Shown here: positions 38,200 to 47,225 of the stretch, piece by piece | Position numbering within the stretch: the stretch's first letter is position 1 | How the letters are laid out: each line of letters opens with the position of its first letter | NCBI GenBank assembly: GCA_041743425.1 | Contig: JBGTMS010000211.1 | Span: forward strand, 1-64,000 | Length of the DNA: 64,000 nucleotides | Direction of reading: 5' to 3' | Source: JTS-RE37 sp041743425 | GTDB lineage: Bacteria > Bacteroidota > Bacteroidia > Flavobacteriales > Flavobacteriaceae | The notes under the pieces: generated by a model | What the model was told of the DNA's origin: nothing | Databases searched by the model: none | What the model saw: the letters and a program-made list of their open reading frames with translations, nothing else | Made by a program: the position numbers and the translations under genes

Positions 38200-39636
38200 A
38201 TGAAAAAAACGGGAAGACGGGCATTTATTAAAAATACGTCCCTGGCTGGTATTGCTGCCACCATGATCTCACCGGACCTGCTCGGTTCGGAGAAAAAAAG
38301 CAGACAGGCAGGAAAAAAAGTGATTGTCGCCGGGGCAGGGATTGCTGGATTGTGCACAGCCTATGAACTCATGAAAATGGGTCATGAAGTAGTGGTACTT
38401 GAGGCAAGTGGCAGACATGGGGGCCATGTCTTTACCGTGCATGACGGGCTTTCCGACGGTTTGTACGGGGATTTTGGTGCCGAACATTTCACCAAGCCGG
38501 GCTATGAGAAATATCGGGAATATGTGGAAGAACTGGGATTGACGGCGCTCCCCTATCCGAGGAGAAAAAAACTGTGGCGCCGGATTGAAGGTACCTTCTA
38601 TACTGAAGAAATGCTTGCAGTTCCAGCCACCCTGCTAAAGATGGGATTTAATCAAAGGGAAGTGGAATTTCTCTCAAAGAATGCATTTGGGGAATTAAAA
38701 GCACTCTATATCAAAGATTACCTTGACAAATTTACAAACGAGTATGAGCCTTTCAATATCGGACTGGATCATCTGGACATCGTACCCATGGCCGATATAT
38801 ATAAAAAAGAAGGCGCTTCGGCCACAGCAATGAAATTCCTTGGAGGGCAGAATTCCTCGGCTCTTTTTGAATTGTGGCAAGCGGCCATTCTTCGTTTGCG
38901 CGGACTTGACCATTTTCCGATTGAAGTGTTTCGTTTAAAAGGCGGCAATCAAATGCTGCCGGATGCTTTCGCAAAGAAATTGGGCAGCAGGGTATGGCTG
39001 AATTGCCCTATTGAAGCCATCGATCAAAGTGCGGAGACTGTAAGTGTGCGCTATCAAAAATATGGCAAAAGTCAGCAGATGACCGCTGATTTTCTGGTAA
39101 ATTGCATTCCACCGCCGGCCTTAAAAAATATCCCGATCACCCCGGCATTTCCTCCGGAAAAAGAATACATCATTAAGAATCTGACTTATGATTCCTATCA
39201 GCGATTTGTATTTCAGGCGAGTTCCAAATTCTGGGAAACGGATGGGGTAAGCATTAATCTGGAACTGGATCATGCGGATCTCTGGTCCGTTTGGCATTCC
39301 GCGGATGAGGTCGATACCCACAGGGTCATTGTTCTTGGTACGGGACCGGGCGGAGTGTCCATAGGAAGGGCACTTGCCGCTTTCCGGGAATTATACCCTG
39401 GAAAAACAGACACCATAGAACAGGCAGTAAGCAGAGACTGGACCAAGGAGACGTACGCTTATACCTGCGAAAGATTGGCATTTCCTCAAGGGGAGTTACA
39501 TAAATTCTGGCCAGGATTAATGGAACCACATGGGCGTATCTACTTTGCCGGAGCCTATGCCGATAATCTGAATTGGGGAATGGAGGCATCCACACGTTCT
39601 GCTTATCGGGTAGCCAATATAATTAATAAGGTCTGA
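38200..39636 (+). CDS. Tat-exported FAD-dependent amine oxidase-like oxidoreductase
   Basis: Begins with a twin-arginine signal (GRRAFIK at residues 5-11, then a hydrophobic stretch), so it is probably exported already folded with FAD. The dinucleotide-binding motif is VAGAGIAGLCTAYELMKMG with the acidic end VVVLEAS near residue 68. The C-terminal flavin-contact region GRIYFAGAYADNLNWGMEAS fits the flavin amine oxidase fold. At 478 residues it is a typical member. A c-type cytochrome gene begins 12 bases after its stop, indicating that electrons go to cytochrome c rather than directly to oxygen. The substrate could be an amine or an unsaturated compound; unknown. Confidence 0.88.
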   Translation: MKKTGRRAFIKNTSLAGIAATMISPDLLGSEKKSRQAGKKVIVAGAGIAGLCTAYELMKMGHEVVVLEASGRHGGHVFTVHDGLSDGLYGDFGAEHFTKPGYEKYREYVEELGLTALPYPRRKKLWRRIEGTFYTEEMLAVPATLLKMGFNQREVEFLSKNAFGELKALYIKDYLDKFTNEYEPFNIGLDHLDIVPMADIYKKEGASATAMKFLGGQNSSALFELWQAAILRLRGLDHFPIEVFRLKGGNQMLPDAFAKKLGSRVWLNCPIEAIDQSAETVSVRYQKYGKSQQMTADFLVNCIPPPALKNIPITPAFPPEKEYIIKNLTYDSYQRFVFQASSKFWETDGVSINLELDHADLWSVWHSADEVDTHRVIVLGTGPGGVSIGRALAAFRELYPGKTDTIEQAVSRDWTKETYAYTCERLAFPQGELHKFWPGLMEPHGRIYFAGAYADNLNWGMEASTRSAYRVANIINKV

Positions 39637-39648
39637 AATCTGCCCTGA

Positions 39649-40368
39649 ATGAATCTCCCGGGATTTCTAATAAGGTATCTGATTTACCTGATTCCACTTA
39701 TAACAGTTGATCAGGATAACGAGGCACCGAATGTCCGCATCCTGTCACCGCAAGATCATGGATTGTTTGAGTGGGGATCATTAATCTCTTATGACATTGA
39801 GGTTTCGGACAAGGAAGATGGCCTTTCCGAATATGGTGAGATTGCGGAAGGTGAGGTAATCCTAAAGGTGAAGTACCTTTCGGATTCTGCCGGGACAAAG
39901 GACTACCTCTTAAAAGATCCGGATACATTTACCGCAATGCTACAGGACATTGTAAGATCTGGATGTTTTAATTGTCATTCCAAGAAAGACAGGAATATCG
40001 GCCCTTCCTTTGAAGCCATAGCTAATACCTATTCAGACGGGCCCAACTCCCTTGAAAAACTGACACGCTCCGTTGTCAATGGGTCCAGGGATGTGTGGGG
40101 AACCGAAAGGATGCCACCCTTCACGGAGGCAGACGAAAAAACCGTTCGTGGTATGATATCATGGGTTTTGAATTCAGGACGCGACACCACCGTGAATTTC
40201 CTGCCCGGCCTCCGCGGGAGCTTTCCAACCATTGCACGACCGTTTAAAGAAGAGCAAACTGCCGTGTATGTTCTTACGGCCACCTATACAGACCATGGGG
40301 ATCCTGCGGTCGGATCAGGTAAGAAGTCGGGAAGTAGTTCCATTGTTCTGAAATCCACTTCCGATTGA
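39649..40368 (+). CDS. Exported c-type cytochrome with Ig-like domain, partner of FAD oxidoreductase
   Basis: An N-terminal hydrophobic segment (about residues 5-20) is followed by an Ig/PKD-like domain (NVRILSPQDHGLFEWGSLI) and a mono-haem cytochrome domain with CFNCH near residue 105 and a candidate methionine ligand in ERMPPFTEAD. The same order and several short matches (VLTATYTDHG versus VLTASYTDNG) occur at the C-terminal end of the ThuA multidomain protein in this window, so the module is shared. Unlike that protein it stops before the CBM6-like domain. Starting 12 bases after the FAD oxidoreductase, it is most likely its electron acceptor. Confidence 0.83.
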   Translation: MNLPGFLIRYLIYLIPLITVDQDNEAPNVRILSPQDHGLFEWGSLISYDIEVSDKEDGLSEYGEIAEGEVILKVKYLSDSAGTKDYLLKDPDTFTAMLQDIVRSGCFNCHSKKDRNIGPSFEAIANTYSDGPNSLEKLTRSVVNGSRDVWGTERMPPFTEADEKTVRGMISWVLNSGRDTTVNFLPGLRGSFPTIARPFKEEQTAVYVLTATYTDHGDPAVGSGKKSGSSSIVLKSTSD

Positions 40369-40597
40369 TGAGTGGTTCTTCCAACAGATTCTTAGACCCG
40401 AATCAACACATCCTAGCTGTGAGAACCTCATGCCTGTGACACAGCCTTGTCATATTTCGTTATATTTATAGCGCAGGCAGGAATTAATTGTCATCCGGGG
40501 CTTAGAATCAGTTTCGGCAGTCAATGCTTCGGTGCTGCGACGGCAAATAGGTGCCTGTTTCTGCGTTCCCAAATGAATAATCTTTAAACCCGGGCCT

Positions 40598-43500
40598 TTG
40601 AAAAAAAAGATGTTTCCCCTGATACTTTTAGTCGCATCCCTTTCACTTTGTGCACAAGATTTTAATATGAACCTGGTTCAGGATTTGAAACCCAGGAATA
40701 TCGGACCGGGCGGAATGAGCGGCAGGGTCACAGCCATAGATGTGGTGAGTGATGACCCATCCGTTATGTTTGTCGGAACGGCATCGGGGGGGTTGTGGAA
40801 ATCCACTTCTGGAGGGGTAAAATGGGATCCGGTATTTGACAAGGAGGTCACTGCATCCATTGGAGCTGTGGCCATTCAGCAATCAAATCCCTCAGTTATC
40901 TGGGTCGGCACGGGAGAAGGAAATCCAAGGAATAGCCTGAACGGCGGATACGGGGTATACCGCTCCCCGGATGGTGGAAAATCGTGGACTTCCATGGGAT
41001 TGGAAAACACACGGCATATTCACAGAATCATTATTGATCCCACAAATCCTGACATTGTTTACGTGGGTGCCATTGGTTCGCCCTGGGGGGAACATCCGGA
41101 GCGCGGGGTGTTCAAAACCACCAACGGAGGTCAAAGCTGGGAACATATTCTCTTTGTAAATACTACTACAGGAACGGCAGACCTCGTAATGGATCCTTCC
41201 AATCCTAATAAATTGATCGTCGCCATGTGGGATCATAAGAGAGATCCCTGGTTTTTCAGATCCGGAGGAAAGGGAAGTGGCTTGTATATGACGCATGACG
41301 GAGGTAAAGGCTGGAAAAAACTATTGGAAGAAGATGGGCTCCCCAAGGGAGACCTGGGCCGCATCGGGCTGGCTATATCCAGAAACAGGCCCAACGTCGT
41401 TTATGCGTTGATTGAAGCCAAAAAAAATGCTTTGTATAAGTCTGTTGATGGCGGCTTTAAGTGGAAAAAAATTAATGAGAAAAAGGATATCGGCGATCGT
41501 CCGTTTTATTACTCCGAGATCTATGTGGATCCCCAGAATGAGAATCGTCTGTATTCCGTATTTACTTCGGTCAATGTTTCGGAGGATGGAGGCCTCAATT
41601 TTTCTCAGTTGATGCCCGCTTACGGAACTGATAATGGCGTTCATCCTGATCAACATGCCTGGTGGATACATCCTGATGACGGGAGATTTATGATCGATGG
41701 AAATGACGGGGGGTTGAACATTACGCGTGACGGAGGTGCTACCTGGCAGTTCATTGGTAATCTTCCTGTAGCGCAATTTTATCATATCAATGTAGATAAT
41801 GAATTCCCATATAATGTATATGGCGGCATGCAGGATAACGGTTCCTGGCGTGGCCCGGCTTATGTTTGGAGAACACAGGGGATCCGGAACAGTTATTGGC
41901 AGGAAATCGCCTTTGGAGACGGCTTTGATGTGGTGCCGGATAAGGACGATTCCCGCTTTGGTTATGCCATGAGCCAGCAGGGCAACGTACGGAGATATGA
42001 TTGGGTTACCGGAAATAGTTATATCGTACGGCCTACACCGCCGGATGCCGAAACCCTATTAAGATTTAACTGGAATTCCGGCATTGGACAGGATCCTTTT
42101 GACAATGGCACAGTATATTTCGGAAGCCAGTTTGTGCATAAAAGCAAAGATAAAGGGCTGACCTGGGAGGTAATTTCGCCGGATCTGACAACCAATGACC
42201 CTGAAAAACAAAAACAAAGTGAAAGTGGTGGACTTACCATTGACGCCACAGGTGCGGAAAATTATTGCACAGTGATCGTCATTGAACCTTCACCGGTTGA
42301 GAAGGGAATGTTGTGGGTCGCTACGGATGACGGTCGGGTTCATTATACCACCAACTCTGGTGAGGTCTGGACAGAGGTGGGTCAAAATATCAAAGGCCTG
42401 CCTCAGGGTAGCTGGATCCCTCAAATTAGGGCCTCCGCAGTAAATAAAGGAGAGGCTTTGCTGATTGCCAATGATTATCGCAGGTTTAATTACACTCCCT
42501 ATGGATATCGCACAAAAGATTACGGGAAGACCTGGGAACGTATCGTAGATGAAACCGATGTGAAAAGCTATACCCTGTCTATTGTAGAAGATTCCGAAAA
42601 TCCCAGCCTCATGTTTTTGGGAACCGATGATGGTCTCTATCTCTCTTTGGATGCAGCGAAAAGCTGGCAAAAATGGACAGAGGGCTACCCTACGGTTCCA
42701 ACCACCGATCTCATCGTCCATCCCAGAGAACAGGATCTGGTGATTGGGAGTTTTGGAAGGGCCGCCTGGATACTCGATGATCTTCGGCCATTGCGGGAAT
42801 TGGCTGGACAGAATGAAATTCTGACCAAAGATTTAAATGTATTCACACCCCCGACGGCCTACCTGGCCGCCTATCAGCAGCCAACAGGCAGCAGGTTTGG
42901 AGCAGATGCCTTGTACAACGCCACTAATAGAAAGCCGGGGGCAATGATTACCTATTTTCTTAAAGAGGGAAAAAAAGGGGGCAATGCAACAGAAGATAAA
43001 GACGAAAATCCCGTGAATCAGGACAAGCCAGAATCAAATACGAAGATAGTTTCAGATTCACTACCAGCCTCTAAAAAGCAAACAAAGGATTCCGTAAAAG
43101 TCGAAATATACGATGGGGAGCGGCTTATAAGATCCCTGAACTATCTGACCCCGGAAAAAGCAGGATTTTACAGGGTATATTGGAATCTGGATGAGAAAGG
43201 GGCACCGGCACCATCCAGAACAATAAAGAAATCTTCAGAAGAGGAAGGAGGGGCAGATGTAAAGCCGGGCACATATCGCGTAAAGGTAATGAATGGCACT
43301 TTTTCAGACGAGACAACTATAACCGTATCGGCAGATCCGCGGCTGAATAGCTCACCCTCCTCACTCAATTCTGTACACGAGACCGTCTCCAAACTCGAAG
43401 GATATACCGGAACCGCAAACAAAGCGGTCACGCAACTTGTCGAGAGTAAACAAGTGGCTGTGGAATATTCTGAAGATCTGAAGGAATTGGATAAGGAAAT

Positions 43501-43840
43501 TTATAAGGAACAGATTAAGGCTTCAATAGAAATTGTGAAGGTAATCGATTCTGTCATCGCACTCTTCATCGGAAAAGAGGATAAACGCCAGGGACTCATC
43601 AGAAATCCGGAAATCACGGTTATGCAAAGAATAAATACGGCGCAGAGTTATGCACAAAGCAGGCCATCGGGGATGACAGTGACAGAAACTCAATTAATTC
43701 GCTATGCCGAAAGCGATCTCAGATCGGCTTTAGAAAAAACAAATGCATTTTTTGCCACCAAGTGGAAAGCTTATCGCAATGCTATTGAGCAAACGGACAT
43801 CTCACCCTTCAAAAAAATAAATACCTTTAGTCTGGAATAG
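40598..43840 (+). CDS. VPS10/sortilin-like Asp-box propeller protein, exported
   Basis: A 1080-residue exported protein. TTG 40598 gives MKKKMFPLILLVASLSLCAQ as a typical signal peptide; ATG 40610 is the alternative. I count eleven Asp-box-like repeats, including SPDGGKSW, TTNGGQSW, THDGGKGW, SVDGGFKW, TRDGGATW, SKDKGLTW and TKDYGKTW, so it holds one large or two smaller BNR propellers, like the VPS10/sortilin group often named glycosyl hydrolase. No glycosidase active site is evident. The C-terminal 300 residues contain a low-complexity linker, an Ig-like domain (YRVYWNLDEKGAPAP) and helices. An S9 peptidase gene follows after 37 bases, probably co-transcribed. Confidence 0.88.
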   Translation: MKKKMFPLILLVASLSLCAQDFNMNLVQDLKPRNIGPGGMSGRVTAIDVVSDDPSVMFVGTASGGLWKSTSGGVKWDPVFDKEVTASIGAVAIQQSNPSVIWVGTGEGNPRNSLNGGYGVYRSPDGGKSWTSMGLENTRHIHRIIIDPTNPDIVYVGAIGSPWGEHPERGVFKTTNGGQSWEHILFVNTTTGTADLVMDPSNPNKLIVAMWDHKRDPWFFRSGGKGSGLYMTHDGGKGWKKLLEEDGLPKGDLGRIGLAISRNRPNVVYALIEAKKNALYKSVDGGFKWKKINEKKDIGDRPFYYSEIYVDPQNENRLYSVFTSVNVSEDGGLNFSQLMPAYGTDNGVHPDQHAWWIHPDDGRFMIDGNDGGLNITRDGGATWQFIGNLPVAQFYHINVDNEFPYNVYGGMQDNGSWRGPAYVWRTQGIRNSYWQEIAFGDGFDVVPDKDDSRFGYAMSQQGNVRRYDWVTGNSYIVRPTPPDAETLLRFNWNSGIGQDPFDNGTVYFGSQFVHKSKDKGLTWEVISPDLTTNDPEKQKQSESGGLTIDATGAENYCTVIVIEPSPVEKGMLWVATDDGRVHYTTNSGEVWTEVGQNIKGLPQGSWIPQIRASAVNKGEALLIANDYRRFNYTPYGYRTKDYGKTWERIVDETDVKSYTLSIVEDSENPSLMFLGTDDGLYLSLDAAKSWQKWTEGYPTVPTTDLIVHPREQDLVIGSFGRAAWILDDLRPLRELAGQNEILTKDLNVFTPPTAYLAAYQQPTGSRFGADALYNATNRKPGAMITYFLKEGKKGGNATEDKDENPVNQDKPESNTKIVSDSLPASKKQTKDSVKVEIYDGERLIRSLNYLTPEKAGFYRVYWNLDEKGAPAPSRTIKKSSEEEGGADVKPGTYRVKVMNGTFSDETTITVSADPRLNSSPSSLNSVHETVSKLEGYTGTANKAVTQLVESKQVAVEYSEDLKELDKEIYKEQIKASIEIVKVIDSVIALFIGKEDKRQGLIRNPEITVMQRINTAQSYAQSRPSGMTVTETQLIRYAESDLRSALEKTNAFFATKWKAYRNAIEQTDISPFKKINTFSLE

Positions 43841-43877
43841 CACCTCAAAGGACAAGCGGTGCCAAACACCATTAACT

Positions 43878-45818
43878 ATGAACAAAATCAAATTTCTACT
43901 GCCATTTGCCCTCTTGGCCTGTAAAGGAGAAAATTCAATGAAAACTCCTCCGGTAATGGAAGTTAAAACCTATACCATTGCTCAGATGATGGATAATGAG
44001 GTAGTTTCCGGCGGAAGCTTTTCTCCGGACAATTCTAAACTGCTGGTCACAAGTAACAGGTCAGGAATTTATAACATGTATAGCGTGCCTGTTGCAGGCG
44101 GGGCATTCACCCCCATAACGGCATCTGACAGTTCTTCGGTTTTTGCTATCTCTTATTTTCCTGAAGATGAGCGGATGCTTTTCAGGATGGATAATAACGG
44201 AGATGAACTTTATCATATATATCTGATGGATGCTTCCGGAACTCAAAGGGACCTTACGCCGGACGAAGGAGCAAGAACGACTTTTTACAGCTGGGCCAGG
44301 GATAACAAGTCTTTTTTCTATGGCTCCAATAAAAGGGATAGCAAGTACATGGATTTATATGAGATGGATATATCAGCCATGACCTCTAAAATCCTCTACC
44401 GCAATACAGACGGGATGGAATTCGGAGGGATCAGTCCTGACAAGTCGATGATTGCACTTGTAAAACCGCTCAATACCAATGACAATGAATTACACCTGTT
44501 GAAATTAAAAGACAATAGTCGCGTAATGGTCAATGAGATTCAGAGTGCCAATACGCCCCAGGACTTTTCAATCGATAATAATTACCTGTACTATACGACA
44601 GATGAAGGGTCTGAGTTTTCCTACCTTATGAAGTATCATGTTACGGATGGAAGCCGGGAAAAGGTGATGCAACGCGATTGGGATATTTCGGGGAGCTACT
44701 TTACAGAACTTGGGAGTTACCTTGTGACTTACATAAATGAAGATGGCAAGAATACCATTGAGGTGTTGGAAATGGCAACGGGGCAAAAGCTGAACCTCCC
44801 CACCCCTGACAACGCCAGTATCGCCAATGTTGGATTTTCAGCCGATGAAAAGTTCATGCGCTATTATGCGGGAGGGTCCGACAGCCCCTATGACCTTTGG
44901 GTTTCTGAACTTGGTAGCCGAACTCCTAAACAGTTAACTCAGGTTTTAAATAAAGAGATTGATGCTGACGATCTTGTAACCGGGGAAGTGATCCGCTACG
45001 CCTCCTTTGACGGACTGGAAATACCAGCCATCTATTATAAGCCTCATCAGGCCACGGCTGAGAACAAGACCCCTGCCCTGGTATGGGTTCACGGGGGGCC
45101 CGGGGGGCAGTCCGGCCAATATTTCAATGCCACTATTCAGTATCTAGTAAATCATGGATATGCTATCCTGGCAGTCAACAACCGTGGTAGCAGCGGCTAT
45201 GGTAAAAGTTTTTTTAAAATGGATGACCTGAATCATGGGGATAAGGATCTTAAAGATTGTATTGCGGGTAAAAAGTGGTTGGCCGGACAGCAGGAAATTG
45301 ATGGTGCGAAGATCGGAATTATCGGTGGCTCTTACGGAGGTTATATGACAATGGCCGCCCTCACCTATGCGCCCGATGAATTTGAAGTAGGAGTCAACTT
45401 GTTTGGAGTTACCAACTGGATCCGTACGCTTCGGAGCATCCCGCCCTGGTGGGAGTCTTTTAAAGACGCGCTATATCTGGAACTTGGAGACCCGAACAGT
45501 ACAGATTCGGTGCGTCTCCGGGAAATCTCCCCCCTCTTCCATACAGAAAAAGTGACAAAACCCCTGATTGTTCTCCAGGGTTCCCAAGATCCAAGGGTAC
45601 TGCAGGCAGAATCCGATGAGATTGTTGCAGGGGTTCGAAAAAATGGGGTACCGGTAGAATATGTGCTGTTTGAGGATGAAGGACACGGATTCGTCAAAAA
45701 GGAAAACCAAATTGAAGCTTACAGCAAAGTACTGGAATTTCTTGACACCCACCTTAAGAAAGAGAAGAACCCACCCGTAAGCGATGGAGCGCCAACCAGC
45801 GTAGAACCTGACGCATGA
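43878..45818 (+). CDS. S9-family peptidase lipoprotein
   Basis: Lipoprotein with lipobox LLAC near residue 15. An N-terminal propeller region (for example GGSFSPDNSKLLVTSNRSG) precedes an alpha/beta-hydrolase domain with catalytic Ser485 in GGSYGGYM, Asp571 in GSQDPRV and His603 in DEGHGF. The oxyanion-region HGGPGGQSG is intact. It belongs to the dipeptidyl/acylaminoacyl peptidase part of family S9. At 646 residues it is complete. It follows the VPS10-like gene by 37 bases and is the second S9 enzyme in the window, though clearly not a recent duplicate of the first. Confidence 0.94.
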   Translation: MNKIKFLLPFALLACKGENSMKTPPVMEVKTYTIAQMMDNEVVSGGSFSPDNSKLLVTSNRSGIYNMYSVPVAGGAFTPITASDSSSVFAISYFPEDERMLFRMDNNGDELYHIYLMDASGTQRDLTPDEGARTTFYSWARDNKSFFYGSNKRDSKYMDLYEMDISAMTSKILYRNTDGMEFGGISPDKSMIALVKPLNTNDNELHLLKLKDNSRVMVNEIQSANTPQDFSIDNNYLYYTTDEGSEFSYLMKYHVTDGSREKVMQRDWDISGSYFTELGSYLVTYINEDGKNTIEVLEMATGQKLNLPTPDNASIANVGFSADEKFMRYYAGGSDSPYDLWVSELGSRTPKQLTQVLNKEIDADDLVTGEVIRYASFDGLEIPAIYYKPHQATAENKTPALVWVHGGPGGQSGQYFNATIQYLVNHGYAILAVNNRGSSGYGKSFFKMDDLNHGDKDLKDCIAGKKWLAGQQEIDGAKIGIIGGSYGGYMTMAALTYAPDEFEVGVNLFGVTNWIRTLRSIPPWWESFKDALYLELGDPNSTDSVRLREISPLFHTEKVTKPLIVLQGSQDPRVLQAESDEIVAGVRKNGVPVEYVLFEDEGHGFVKKENQIEAYSKVLEFLDTHLKKEKNPPVSDGAPTSVEPDA

Positions 45819-46009
45819 GTAAAACCACAGTTAGAGCATTGGCGTAACAGCATTCAAAGTAACTGGTCAGCGGCGGAAAGGCAGGAAGAGGCCAATGTTC
45901 AAAGGTAATTTGGGGGTGATTTGAGATACTTAATATATCGATCTGGTTATAATTGGGGTTGACTAAAGGGGTATTAATACGTACCTTGCAGTTCACTAAA
46001 ACCTAAAAA

Positions 46010-46609
46010 ATGAAAATTTTAAAATTAGCCATCCTTGCCATCCTGATATCATTTGTTTATCAATGCAAGGATAGCAAGAAGGAGATGAACGAAGCCTCAG
46101 AGGATATGCAAGCTGATGATGAAAAGAATGAAGTGATGGAGAAAATGGAAGAACAGGCAAAAACACTTCAGTTTTCCCTTGAGCCCAAAAGCAATAGTAA
46201 AGTGGAGGGCGTTGTCAACTTTACGGAGACAGAAGGATCGGTAACCATGACGGCCACTCTGAAGGGTCTTGAACAGGGGGAGCATGCCATACATATTCAC
46301 GAAAAGGCTGATTGTTCTGCGACTGACGGGGCTTCAGCAGGCGGTCATTGGAACCCCACAAATGAACCACACGGGAAATGGGGAGCAGAAACCGGATATC
46401 ATCGCGGGGATATTGGTAATTTTACGGCAGATGCGGAAGGCAATGCCACAGTTACTTTTTCCACAGGAGAATGGTGTATAGGATGCGAGGATGCGAATAA
46501 GAATATTGTAAGCAAAGCGGTGATTGTCCATCAGGGTGTCGATGATTTCACGACACAACCAAGTGGTGATGCAGGGGCGCGAGTCAGTTGCACAGGAATT
46601 ATTGAATAG
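46010..46609 (+). CDS. sodC: Cu/Zn superoxide dismutase lipoprotein
   Basis: Dismutates superoxide in the periplasm or on the outer membrane. The lipobox is YQC near residue 23, and a charged, methionine- and glutamate-rich linker follows. The copper ligands are visible in EHAIHIHEKADC and later AVIVHQGVDDF; the shared copper/zinc region is SAGGHWNP and EPHGKWGAETGYHRGDIG; disulphide cysteines are in KADC and RVSC. The arginine near the end (GARVSC) matches the active-site arginine. Length 199. It has its own terminator and probably its own promoter (TTG at 45959-45961, TACCTTG at 45982-45988). Confidence 0.95.
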   Translation: MKILKLAILAILISFVYQCKDSKKEMNEASEDMQADDEKNEVMEKMEEQAKTLQFSLEPKSNSKVEGVVNFTETEGSVTMTATLKGLEQGEHAIHIHEKADCSATDGASAGGHWNPTNEPHGKWGAETGYHRGDIGNFTADAEGNATVTFSTGEWCIGCEDANKNIVSKAVIVHQGVDDFTTQPSGDAGARVSCTGIIE

Positions 46610-46635
46610 CATATCCTTATTTTTTGCTGATAATT

Positions 46636-46660
46636 AAACTGCATTTACGGCAGTTTTTTT
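46636..46660 (+). terminator. Rho-independent terminator after the superoxide dismutase gene
   Basis: AAACTGC and GCAGTTT pair around a 7-base loop, and the run of T continues to 46660. It starts 27 bases after the sodC stop and separates it from the sigma-factor gene. Confidence 0.75.
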
Positions 46661-46685
46661 ATCTTAACACCACGAAAATTGATTT

Positions 46686-47225
46686 ATGGAATTAGATGCC
46701 CTTGTAAAACGCTTTCAAAAGAAGGATATTATTGCTTTTGAAAAGCTGTATGAAATGTACTGGGAGAATATTTGCGGAGTAGTCCATACCATAGTTCAGA
46801 ATAAAAGTTTGGCGGAAGAGATCACACAGGATGTGTTTACTAAAATATGGAACAATTCCGATAGTTACAGCCCCGCCAAGGGCCGTTTTTTTACATGGAT
46901 ACTCAATATCGCCCGCAATGCAGCTATCGACGAAGTGCGATCGAAATCCTTTAAGAACCAAAAAAAGAACCTTACCACAGATTACTTCGTAGGTATGCTA
47001 GAACAGGCAGACAACGAAACAACCGAAGTGGACACCAAAGGACTTCTGAAGCTTCTGAACAAGCTTACAGATAAATGTGTCCAGATCATCAACCTGTTAT
47101 ATTTTAAAGGTTTTACCCAAAAGGCGGCATCCGAGGAATTGGATATTCCGTTAGGCACCGTTAAAACCAGAAACAGAAGCTGTATTTCCCAATTGCGGGA
47201 TAATATCAAATTGGAATGGATGTAG
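46686..47225 (+). CDS. ECF-type sigma factor paired with an overlapping anti-sigma gene
   Basis: Group IV sigma factor of 179 residues. Region 2 shows LAEEITQDVFTKIWNN and GRFFTWILNIARNAAIDEVR; region 4 has CVQIINLLYFKGFTQKAASE and the helix-turn-helix end LGTVKTRNRSCISQLR. This pattern resembles the SigK-type ECF group, whose partners are RskA-like anti-sigma factors. Its last 10 bases overlap the start of the next gene, which encodes just such a partner. The preceding sodC gene has its own terminator, so co-transcription is unlikely, though co-regulation by oxidative stress is possible. Confidence 0.94.
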   Translation: MELDALVKRFQKKDIIAFEKLYEMYWENICGVVHTIVQNKSLAEEITQDVFTKIWNNSDSYSPAKGRFFTWILNIARNAAIDEVRSKSFKNQKKNLTTDYFVGMLEQADNETTEVDTKGLLKLLNKLTDKCVQIINLLYFKGFTQKAASEELDIPLGTVKTRNRSCISQLRDNIKLEWM

